Assembly: GCA_029204225.1 (NCBI GenBank)
Contig: CM055094.1
Span: 23,064,657-23,128,656 of the forward strand
DNA from: Diphasiastrum complanatum
Lineage: Eukaryota; Streptophyta; Lycopodiopsida; Lycopodiales; Lycopodiaceae
Direction: 5' to 3'
DNA length: 64,000 nt
The notes beneath the pieces are model-generated. The model was not told the DNA's origin. It saw only the letters and a program-made list of their open reading frames with translations, and searched no databases. Shown piece by piece: positions 24,461 through 37,907 of this stretch (positions are counted from its first letter, which is position 1; each line of letters starts with the position of its first letter). The position numbers and the translations under genes were made by a program.

Positions 24461-24625
24461 TTCTAGTTTCTAACGTGGATTTACAGGCGACATCTCTGAA
24501 GAGCCAATTCTAATTGTTTGCGTCCAGAGGATCAGCCGAAGCTATCAAGCATTCACATAATCAGAACTTCTTTTATTTCTGAATTAGTTTATGTGCTCTG
24601 ATAAAGAACATAATTGTCATACTAT
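24461..24625 (+). repeat. Fragment matching the 5' end of the Gypsy-type element near 43.1-43.3 kb
   Basis: The segment aligns in order with the reverse complement of about 43120-43290. Shared phrases include TCTAACGTGG, AGGCGACATCT/AGGCAACATCT, CAATTCTAA and CTGATAAAGAAC/CAGATAAAGAAC. In the 43-kb copy this lies at the LTR/leader transition. It is therefore a scrap of the same family, inserted here on the plus strand. Confidence 0.6.
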
Positions 24626-24956
24626 TTTGATTGCTTCTTAGTGATAAGAACTAATCTCCTGATTCTCATCAAGAGGAATCAATGCCTATTAGATTCTATT
24701 TGTGAATCTATTTGCTAATCTCTGTTAGATAAGTTGTTGTTTGACAATTCAGTTGTTTGGAAGATAACGTACCCTTCTACAACTTCAGACCTTGACCAAA
24801 TCGTTTCATGTTGGTGTTTCTGGATGCCAATCTACTCAATATTTTTGGATAACCAGATATGTCATTGTAGTATTCTATTCTAGATATTACATTCATCACC
24901 TACCCATTACCCATTGTACAATTATCATCTGAAAGAGGAGAATTCTCTCCTCTTCC

Positions 24957-25990
<1,034 letters not shown>

Positions 25991-27516
25991 TTTCATAAAA
26001 TAATTACATTCCACTAAATGTACTTAAAGCTTTCATTTTGTTAAATAATGGCATCGAAGAAAGGACAACGATGTCAGCAATTGAATCACTGATCTATTAA
26101 ACATAAGGTGGGTATAAACCACTTCACATAACCATATATAACAATAGCAATGATCAGTATAGCAGAATTAAACGTGACTGTCAACATCATAATATTACAA
26201 CAAAAGAGTTTCATAAACTGGAATGGAATGTATAACTTCAAAGCGTACGTGGTGTAGACATTAAACTATCACTATGAAGCAATAAATAATCTTGTCCCCA
26301 CATTGAGTTATTGTGACCACCAGCGCACTCCCACATTCATAGTTCTGAGCTACTCAACTTACAATATGTGCATGAAGCCATAAATCAAGCATCATTCACA
26401 AACATGCTTACTTCGCTGATTATCAGCGCTGCCTTTGTTGTTTTACAGTGTGCTTTTACAACTATTCAAAAGTGTATGTGGAGTGGTAAATAAGAAGACC
26501 AATCATCAACGACCATCGTTGGCCAACAATGTCATTCGTACAAAGTAAATCAGATTGTTTCCTGATTCTTTGCTCTAGAGAATCAATTGGCTATTCTTTC
26601 TTGCTTCTTGTTTACAAGAACTGTTTTCTGCCTATTACCAGGCTGCGTTGGGCAGTTTCTTGAAGTTAACATTCTTATTCAAGCCCAAACCAGGCAGAAT
26701 GGACTGATAATCTTGTTGTATTGTCCTGCTTGTCAGAGGACGACTCAAGAGGGTCACTCTTGAAAAGTATCACATGCATTTACAACCAAACATGTAATCA
26801 AAATGTTCAATTCTACTTTGTTGCAAAAATGAGTTTGAAACAAATCCTTACCAACTAAAACTAACCTACCATACAATAATCCACAAAACTGAAACAAGAA
26901 ACTAATCGAACAACATTTTAACAGTCCAAGGATCAAGAAACACTCATTTCTTGATTCTTGGACAACCCAGGAACATCAAGACTGGACTGTAAGAAGATAT
27001 GCAAGATTTACGTCACAAATCCAGCCTATTTAGTTTACCTGAATGCTGATTCCTACATTAATCCACAAGAAAACAAGAAAACTAATCCACTCTACGATCC
27101 ACAACCACACACAAAGGATGTAAGGGCAAGATCATGAATGCATCAGTCAAGAAACAAGCATGATCAAGGAGCTCAAATAATGCACCGAAACCCGTGGAGG
27201 CTCTTCTCATTTGGACATGGAGTAGATGCATTACACAAAAAGCTCCTCTTCTCAAAGAGGGACTCTCTTAAATAAGCAAGAGAGCTCCTTAGGTGGCATC
27301 CTAATGGCATTTCCACATTTTACAAATTACAAGTGGAAAAATGCTCTCCACTAGAGGTCACCATCAAAAGGTGGCTCACTCTACTTCCTTTAAAAGGGGT
27401 CTACTTGCATTTATTACTTTGCCTAGAAATATTAGTTCGTGATATGAAATCAGATACTACCATAGAGAGAGAGAGAGAAGCATAATCGCATAATCAAATA
27501 ATGAAATAAATTTTTT
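25991..27516. other. No gene recognised
   Basis: AT-rich sequence without motif-bearing frames. A short GA run occurs at about 27465-27478. Confidence 0.5.
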
Positions 27517-27598
27517 AACTTTATGTAGATTAGTTTTTTTTGGGACAAATACCTTTCAACTTTATATAGATTAGTTTTTTTTGGGACGAATACCTTTC
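27517..27598. repeat. 41-bp tandem duplication
   Basis: Units 27517-27557 and 27558-27598 differ at only two bases (ATGTAG/ATATAG and ACAAAT/ACGAAT). Confidence 0.9.
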
Positions 27599-27810
27599 AA
27601 CGCATGAACAAATGTGATATTTGTTGAATGGAAGGCCTTTATGTGCTAGCTATGTGATGTGCAACCTTTGCAAAATTCCTTTAGTTAATAAATGAAATGA
27701 ATTCTATAAGTTTATATGAATATGTTCCCACTATTTTGAAAAAAGTTTAGTCGACCAATATGTGCTCAACACGGACATGGTATACATACCACCGGTGAGT
27801 ATGTGCATGA

Positions 27811-27912
27811 CACGTGCCATGCCACATCAACATGTCGAAACACATGCTGCGCGACACGTGTTCGAAATTTTTTTTAGCCAACTTGACACGTGGCCTGGCC
27901 CACATGACACGT

Positions 27913-27913
<1 letters not shown>
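27811..27913. promoter_or_regulatory. Cluster of four G-box (CACGTG) motifs
   Basis: GACACGTG occurs four times in 103 bp, with CACGTG at 27811, 27855, 27887 and 27908. The last copy abuts a CT array. CACGTG is the core site of plant bHLH and bZIP factors, and CT-rich tracts are common near plant transcription starts. No gene was recognised downstream, so a promoter role is inferred only. Confidence 0.4.
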
Positions 27914-27958
<45 letters not shown>

Positions 27959-28105
27959 CTCGCTCCCCGCTCTCCCTGGCTCTCCTCTGCACCGACCTCC
28001 CTCGCTGTTGTTGTTGCCTCTCCTTGCTCATTGTTGTTGCCCTTCCGCTCCTCTGTCTCTGCTGGGGCTTGCTCTCCTCTTGCTCGCTCACTGCTGCCTC
28101 TCCTC

Positions 28106-28165
<60 letters not shown>
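27914..28165. repeat. Two (CT)n arrays with a CT-rich spacer
   Basis: CT arrays at 27914-27957 and 28110-28165 flank a pyrimidine-rich spacer (CTCGCTCC, TTGTTGTTGCC phrases). The long open frames on both strands here are low-complexity artefacts. Confidence 0.9.
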
Positions 28166-28167
<2 letters not shown>

Positions 28168-30303
28168 TTGTCTGTGTTTCTTTCAAGTAAGCAGTAACTG
28201 TGCATGAATCTTCCTAGCAAAATTAGCTTGCCAACGATTCAGCATGTTTCTGTGAGTGTATGATTTTTCGATACATTATAAGCCTATATGTACTACTATA
28301 TTTGAAGGCCTCTCTATGAACTATGCAACAAAGATGAGAACAAGGCTCATATTACAAATTCTAACTTTTGAGGCTTTGAAATTAATAGGAATTGATATAA
28401 ATTCTAGCCGAGATATAAAATCCTAGCAATGGGAAAATGGAGATAAAGGTATGTGACATGTGTATGTGAGAGAGAGAGAGAATGTCAGCAGTGATAGAGA
28501 AAACGAGTTTCTTGCCTTTTGATTGGGCCACGTTTGCCCTAAAATTTATTTGAAGTGCATTTGAAATGCTTGAAAATGAAGTGAGTAGAGAAATTTCTAG
28601 AGAGAGAAAACATGTGACTTTATCATAGAAAGAGAAGTTTTTAGAAAGAGAATATGAAATGGCAAGAGAGACGGGTGCATAGGAGAAAGAGAGAGGGCTG
28701 TTTTTTAATCTTTTAAAGTTTATTAGGGTTTTTTTTAGGTTTTATAAGAAAAATAGCAATAATGTGAGTTGAAAGAGAGAGAGAGAGAGGGGGTGGGGTA
28801 GGACGCTATAGCACTGTAGCAGTGAGCACCCATGCCTAGACTGCTTTGTAATGTCTAAGAATGCATGTGCATTCTGTTGCAGCAGGCAGGTTGCACATGC
28901 ACGATGATGAATCTGGAATTTGCAATGTGGATTATGACGGCCTCGGCCCTCGCACTTGATTATACGCACCCACGGGCCACTCCTATATCTCGCCATTTCA
29001 CCGCTAGTGTTTTGCTCCATTAGAGACTGAACATCCCGGCCGCTAGTTTATTGCTCCATTACAAGCTCAACCTCCCATCCAGTACTAGCAACAAAAGGTA
29101 GCCTGCAGCCTGGAGCACAGCTGCTGTACCCCCGCACCCGCAGCATCTATGATCTCACACTCATTCATGTCCCAAGTCTCCATCTTTAAAGTTTCTCAGT
29201 TTTTAACTTCTTAAGCTACAGTCTTACTTTTATGTGTTATGATGGGTTGCAATGTGCATTGTGCAAGTTGCAACTGGCTGGTAGGAACTCCGAATCCGAA
29301 GATTTCTCAAGGCAGCTGCCGTTTTCCTGGCAGCAGTTTAGCTGCTAGCAGCTTTAGCTTATCCTGTGTGTACTGGAAAGCTAGGTAGCTTGCAACCTTT
29401 GATACTTCTACGTAGTGTACCAGAGACAGCGTGATCACTGATAGTATTAACGTAGCCTAGGGGCTGTCCATGAAAGTTCAAGGCCAAAAGGCCAAGGCAA
29501 CAAAATTACAAATGTCACACACTCAAGGGCCAACTTCCAAGGCCTGCTCTCGCACTGCGTACTGCGCACAGCACGTCAGCCGGTGCATGTTGTTGCAACA
29601 ACCGACAAGAAGAATGAATGCGTGGATTAATTGAGGCAGCTTTGTCTTCGTGGACCGTCCGTTCTAAGGGAGGAGTCAGGAGTCCAGGAGTCAGGACCAC
29701 CCACCAGTGACCAGTCCCTGTTTTGACATGATATCCCGATTTCGGATTTCCGATTTCGAGTCTCACTTCCTATGCAATGCAAGTATGCAATGTGCATGCA
29801 GGCAGGGCCCAGAGCCCAGGCATTAGGCTCAGGGCCTCGGCCCTCAGGCTCGTTTCAGAATTCATCTTGAAGAAGTCGACAGTCGACTGTAATTGTATGT
29901 TAGTATCAAGTATCTACTATGTACGTAGATAGTGAGGAAAATCCCCGTTATCAGGGCGAAGGTACAAGGAGCTTTTTCAAAAGTTGCTCTCTTAGTACTG
30001 CACCACTGCAGTCTGCAGCTCACCAGCCTCACCTAATGTCGTCTTCTTCGCAGATAGCCTTTCGTCTTCGCTACCCCACTTTTGCTGGATCCTGAAATTT
30101 GAATCCTGATTCCTTGCTGCAGCAGTCATCGGTCATCCTATCGCCCTCCTCCTCTTTCTATCAACATATGCACATCGTGTCTTGCAGTCAGAATCAGCGG
30201 ACGACGCACGCCACTTTACGCATGCATGCATGAAGGAAAAAGGAACGCAATTGCTTAGAAAACGTGGAATATAAATCATTCATATATACATCTACATATC
30301 CAG
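28166..30303. other. No gene recognised; less AT-rich from about 28.8 to 30.2 kb
   Basis: Short GA runs occur at 28468-28482 and 28771-28789. From about 28800 to 30200 the base composition is visibly more GC-rich than the surroundings, with many CTGCAG/GCAGC phrases. This may be a low-copy segment. No coding frame with a known motif was found. Confidence 0.45.
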
Positions 30304-30382
30304 ATATATACATACATATATATATGTCTATATATATATATATATATATATGTGTCTGTGTGTGTGTGGGGGCGCGCGCGCT
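30304..30382. repeat. Compound TA/TG/GC microsatellite
   Basis: TA-rich steps change to (TG)n and then to GGGGGCGCGCGCG. Confidence 0.9.
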
Positions 30383-33238
<2,856 letters not shown>

Positions 33239-34058
33239 ATGTGTAGTTACATAAAATATGGTATACACAGTAACTGTGACTATGTTGGCATTCACATTAG
33301 ATTAAATGTGATACAAAAAATTGAAATTAAGTATCATATCAGAGAGATTTTTGGCGCCCAAGCTTTGAAAATAGCAATGGCAAGGAGACCCAGATTTACA
33401 ATCAAGTCTGTGATTCTTTACAATGAGAAAGATGAAGCTAATAACTGGAAGCCAACAAAATATACAAAGAATTCATGGGTATTGCTACATCCATCATCAA
33501 AGGGCAATTTTCGACAAAAGAAAAGAGCAAAAATGACATACAAATCTTATTGGAAAGCAAAAATTTTGGAGTTTAAGACTACCCCGGGAGGTCAATCAAT
33601 TTTAGAAGTTTTAGTACAACATGTATATATGCATTCAGAAATCAAAGTACATGATATCAATCCTCATCTCATCAAAAATATAATTGTAAGTATATCAAAT
33701 CATATGCACTCTACAACAATCATAGGTGATTTTCTTTATTGATGCTCTTCAGATTATGATTTAAATGCTTCAACATTGTTTTTTTCTTTCAGATTTATAT
33801 CCATCATGCATAAGTGAATGGGAGCCAGCACAATCACTTGCAGGAATATTGGACGTGATTCACTCTGATGTTGGAAAGCTACAATACAGAGGAAGAAGTC
33901 CAAAGGAACTTGCAGATTGTGGTATTTATTTTTATGAATCTTTGTACACGCCACATATAGATGGAGGTTTTGGCAAGCTCGAAGCAATTCCATTGCCTAG
34001 TTTTCAAAGTGATGAGTGGCCTACTCCTGACAGTATTGACATTAACATTGTCTTGTGA
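33239..34058 (+). CDS. Unrecognised ORF pair with a plausible intron
   Basis: The first frame (33239 to about 33689) includes KNSWVLLHPSSKGN and SYWKAKILEFKTTPGG, then LEVLVQHVYMHSEI. This is a compact beta-rich pattern that could be BAH-like or Tudor-like, but I cannot assign it. The second frame (about 33793-34058) reads CISEWEPAQSLAGIL to PTPDSIDINIVL before a TGA. A candidate intron of 103 bp, 33690-33792, has a GTATAT donor and a TTTTTTCTTTCAG acceptor, and it joins the frames in phase. A GTAAGT donor four bases earlier is stronger but would lead to a stop. The 5' part of the gene is not identified, and Copia debris follows at once. It is either a small host gene or an exon pair of an unknown mobile element. 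Confidence 0.4.
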
Positions 34059-34136
34059 TAACTATAGGTGTATTCCGAATATGGTACTCTCAGATGCCCA
34101 TCTTTGGTTTCACCTAAACAAGAACATTGTGTAACT

Positions 34137-34461
34137 TTTCAATGGATGGAAGAGTATCTTGAATGGCAAAGAGTGAGAACTATTCCCTTAAGTCTTGGAT
34201 CCTCTAAAAGAGTAGATCTTGATAATGTACTCTATGTTCCTACACTCACTAAGAATTTGTTAAGTGTAGGACAATTGATGGATGATGGCTTAGATGTCCA
34301 TTTTAAGCAAGGTGTTTGCTCCATAATGATGAATAATACTTACATTGTAAAGGGATTCAAGCAAGGAAGGCTTTTTAAGCTTGATGCTAATGTTTTTCTT
34401 GGAAGTGTGAACATGGTGAAGGAGGAGCTCAATCAAGTGGAGATTTGGCATAAGAGGTTGG
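34137..34461 (+). mobile_element. Copia protease/pre-integrase fragment
   Basis: The frame reads TIPLSLGSSKRVDLDNVLYV, TKNLLSVGQLMDDGLDV and QVEIWHKRLG. It corresponds to the segment just after the protease and through the pre-integrase zinc start of the Copia element at 35671-41674, clearly diverged from it. It is cut at 34461, exactly where the Gypsy-type 3' LTR stub begins. Confidence 0.8.
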
Positions 34462-34609
34462 GTGAGTTCTTACTTAAAATGAATTTAGAAAATGCAAATA
34501 GACCTTTACATGAATTTAGACACTATAGCATATTTTCATGTTAAAAAATTGAAAATTTTTACAATATAAAACTTTGAATTTGGATAATGTGGGATCATAG
34601 GCCTCCACA
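34462..34609 (-). repeat. 3' LTR stub of the gag-only element
   Basis: This 148-bp segment matches 43559-43709 in the same orientation at close to 90% by eye. Read on the minus strand it starts TGTGGAGGCCTATGATCCCA, directly after the polypurine tract. It ends at a Copia fragment, so the rest of the LTR is missing. Confidence 0.75.
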
Positions 34610-34610
34610 T

Positions 34611-34623
34611 ATCCCCTTCCTCA
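34611..34623 (-). other. Polypurine tract of the gag-only element
   Basis: Read on the minus strand, GAGGAAGGGGATA directly precedes the LTR start TGTGGAGG. This is the expected position of the plus-strand primer. Confidence 0.7.
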
Positions 34624-34777
34624 ACTATGTAGTGGCTCGCAAACAGTCTGCTCACATCCTTCTTTGTCTCTTTCTGGTGGCTGGCTTTCTGTGGAAGATG
34701 GCCTTCGCATGGGCTTCATTCTCAGCATTGACTTGCTCAATTATCATCCCTTTGGTGGCGAGGAAGTAGTTGTTCCT

Positions 34778-35665
34778 CTACATATAATATTCTTGGAAGG
34801 ATAAATTGGGATAAACCCCCATTCCTCGATTGCCTAACGGTCCAAGGGGATTGTCGATCAATGTGTTGTTCACAAGGTAAGCATACCAACTATCCTCAAT
34901 CAGGATTTCAGACATCTCAGAAGAAGGAACAATTATTGAGAGGGATGCATATGTATATTCTGAGAATTTTTCTTTAATGTACAGTTGTTGGATGGCTAAG
35001 AGCGCATAGGAAATGAGAGAACCGATATTTATATGGTTGTATGTGTAATATGATTTGGTTATTGGATTAGTGGATTGAAGTAAATTGTTGGTGCTTACTT
35101 CATCCAAATATCGAGAATAGTTAGTTTCCCAATCTGTGTAGATTTCCCACAAATCAGGGAAAAGAAGTTGACTAGAGAATCTTTACCACAAGTTGTACAC
35201 CAGACGTTAGCATTAGATTGTGCTTTCTTTCTCTTAGCTTTAACGTCAGACATCTGGACTTTTAAGTCCCCCATTTCTTTCGCTAAAAGCTCTACACTTT
35301 TTTTAATGGATTCGTCTTTTCAGACTTTTCCATTCTTTTGAGTTCCTAATCTTAGATTTAATATAACTAGTTTCTTCTTCAGACGATGAAGAATAAGATG
35401 AAGAATCAGAAGACTCTTCTTCATTTGTTGAATTGGATTCTGATTTAGAATCAGTAGATGAGTCAGAATCTTCTATTCTTTTATGTTTATGTTTCTTACT
35501 AGTACTCTTTCTATCATTTCTTCTTCCTAGAAATTTTAGATGTTTCATAGTTTTTTGTGGATGCTATGACATCCTTAAATGAGTTTGTCAATCCCTGATG
35601 ACAGTACCTATCCATCTTCTTGGGTAATCCACACAAGAACCATTCATTTGCATGAGGACTAGATA
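34778..35665 (-). pseudogene. C-terminal gag part of the nested Gypsy-type element
   Basis: On the minus strand, ANEWFLCGLPKKMDRYCHQG resumes gag right after the Copia insertion. A Ser/Glu-rich linker follows (35548-35303). Then comes VWCTTCGK near 35200, which is half of a zinc knuckle whose later His and Cys are not visible. Last is a frame 35152-34778 (DWETNYSRYLDEVS and GNRGMGVYPNLSFQ). Beyond its TAG the frame continues as RNNYFLATKG close to the PPT. The final 125-codon segment is not a domain I know. Frames shift at least twice. Confidence 0.55.
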
Positions 35666-35670
35666 CTGTG

Positions 35671-36361
35671 TGTGAAAAATTGCCTACATTGGCAAATCTA
35701 GCCATGTAGAATATTGTACATTTTGTCAATATTGTTTGTTGGTTACTTGAATGGCCAAAGTGCCACTTGTACATACACACCTAAAGTAGGTTACCACGAG
35801 TCAAGAGGAATGGTTGTGTCTATTTGGTAGTGATTCCTACTTTGTAGGATCTAGACCATGATTTATGATGAGATTTGTACCTACCATGCACCTACCAAGC
35901 ATGACTCTTGGATCTAGGCTAGGGTTTTCACATTAGGACAAGAAAGTGGAGTCTACTTCCTTATTACATGTTGGATTTTCACCTAACTTTGCAAAGGAAG
36001 TGTGTTTTACTATGTATTTCCATTCTCCATAGTGAGAAGATAGAAACTTTTTGGAGCCTCAAGGAGAAACTCGAGTTTCCTCTCATTGTATGGTGATTAC
36101 TCTATTTTTCCAATGAAACCCAGCTTTGGCACTTTGTAAACACTGTCTACAGGCCGTACTACAGCCTTATTTCCACACGTGTGGAGTTGGATTAGACTAT
36201 TTGATCAATGCTTTGATTGTCTCTACTTGTTTCCTATCAAACTGCTAAACTAGATCTTGTTTTCTGATGACTAGTTTCTGATAGATTGTTTAACAAGCAT
36301 ACAATCACCTTGTGGATCATTCAAAGATCCATTTATGGTCCTTAGTACTATACTTTTCACA
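35671..36361 (+). repeat. 5' LTR of the young Copia element
   Basis: 691 bp, TGTGAAAAATTGCC to CTTTTCACA. It holds the promoter in this type of element. A 12-bp palindrome CCACACGTGTGG with a G-box core lies at 36173-36184. The PBS follows with no spacer. Confidence 0.93.
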
Positions 36362-36374
36362 TGGTATCAGAGCC
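36362..36374 (+). other. Primer-binding site, initiator tRNA-Met type
   Basis: TGGTATCAGAGCC follows the LTR terminal CA directly and is complementary to the 3' end of plant initiator tRNA-Met. Confidence 0.9.
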
Positions 36375-36992
36375 AAGTACAAGGCCATTGATCTGTGTCT
36401 GAATCTAATCCAATTTTAGCAGGTTTTGGTGCAAAAAGCTAGTATTGGAAGGGCGAGCTGGTATCCAGGTTTTGGTGAGGGGATTTGATCCCAAACTTTT
36501 TCAGGATCAAAATCCGTACTGTTCACACGTGTGGTCATCTCTGAACCAGCATTTAATAACCCATATTCATTGGATCATAGAAAATTCATATGGTGTCAAT
36601 TTGATGTAATTTTTGGTGCAAATCCTAGGATAAGCTACCAAGATCACTTGCCATTGATTAGTTTTGAATTTGTTTCAAGAAAACTAATTAATCTAGGCTG
36701 ATTTCAGACTTTCTTAAAGTGGAAACCAGGTCTTGAAAGTACATTAAAGTGAATGAGAGAGATAGAGTCAGTTTTTGTCCAAGAATAGCCAAGATTGGCA
36801 AGATTTGCTTGAGTGTAGTTTTCATCTCATCTTATCTTCATTCCAGCTTGTGAGGGAGTGATAGAACTGTGATTACAAATCCATCTGTTGGATTAGAAGT
36901 CAACATTTGAGTGAAACACTGCAAGTTAGAAACCTTTGTGAGTTTCAGGTCCAAACAAATCTATATCTTGTGTGTAGAATCTTGCTAGTAAG

Positions 36993-37907
36993 ATGGGATC
37001 AGTGGGAGCCTACCTTCTAGAAGCTAGTGAGAGGTTAAATTCTACCAATTATGCTATTTGGAAAGTGAGGATGGAGTCACTAATGGTGCTCCAGGATCCT
37101 TATGAGTTTCTAATAGATGATGAAGATGAACCTCTAGGTGCACAGGAATTAGTGAGATACAAGAAGAGGTCTAGGCTTGCACTTCACTGTATTAAGATGA
37201 ATGTAAGCAATGATCTTTTAAGGGAAGTATCATCATGTAAGAGTGCTAAAGAGGCTTGGGAATCTTTAAAATCTATCTATGAGTCTAGTAACACTTCGAG
37301 GGTTCTCATGCTTAGGAACCAGATTCTACAAAGCATGAAGAGGAGTGATGAGAATGCACAAGATTATGTGCTAAGAATCAAGTCTCTTAATAGGGAGTTA
37401 GCTTCCATTGGAGAGAAGATTCAAGATAGTGAGCTTGTTCAGATTGTCCTAAATGGTCTAGGGAGTGGCTTTACAAATTTGGTCCAAAGCTTTGCAATCC
37501 AAGACACTTTGCCTACTATAGAAAAGCTACACAGTGTATTAGTAGCTGAAGAGTGTAGGATGTTGCATACCAATGCAAGAATGAATGCTATTTCTCTGCA
37601 GGATGGTGATGAGAAAGCTAATTTCTCATTCAAAAGCAAGAAGAAGACCAATGGCAAGAAGAAGCACTTCAAGGAGACCAAGGAGGAGGATGAGGCTTCA
37701 AGCTCAAAGGGCAAGATCAAAGACAAGTCCAAGTACAAATGTTTTTTCTGTGGAAAGAAAGGACATTTTGCATCAGAATGTCTCAAGAAGAAGAAGGCAC
37801 AAGGGAGCAAACAAAGCAACATTGCACATCAGGAGGAAGAGGAGGATGAAAGAGTCATCCTTGATGGTTTCCAACAAACCACCATCATCCAAGAGCAACA
37901 CCAATGA
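36993..37907 (+). CDS. gag: Copia gag polyprotein
   Basis: 304 codons from the ATG at 36993. The N-terminus has the Copia-gag start ASERLNSTNYAIWKVRMESL (about residues 10-29). The middle is the UBN2-type helical capsid segment (SAKEAWESLKSIYESS and ENAQDYVLRIKSLNREL). A Lys-rich linker leads to a zinc knuckle, CFFCGKKGHFASEC, at about residues 250-263 (CX2CX4HX4C), which binds RNA. The product packages the element RNA in cytoplasmic particles. Gag ends out of frame with pol. The pol frame overlaps it, and an extra base in the A-run at 37849-37851 best explains the break, because the other frame then continues smoothly into the protease. A programmed shift is less likely. Confidence 0.9.
   Translation: MGSVGAYLLEASERLNSTNYAIWKVRMESLMVLQDPYEFLIDDEDEPLGAQELVRYKKRSRLALHCIKMNVSNDLLREVSSCKSAKEAWESLKSIYESSNTSRVLMLRNQILQSMKRSDENAQDYVLRIKSLNRELASIGEKIQDSELVQIVLNGLGSGFTNLVQSFAIQDTLPTIEKLHSVLVAEECRMLHTNARMNAISLQDGDEKANFSFKSKKKTNGKKKHFKETKEEDEASSSKGKIKDKSKYKCFFCGKKGHFASECLKKKKAQGSKQSNIAHQEEEEDERVILDGFQQTTIIQEQHQ

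Noticed and set aside
34587-34769. Plus-strand ORF of 60 codons
   Set aside because: It is antisense to the end of the gag-only element, crossing its PPT and 3' LTR start.
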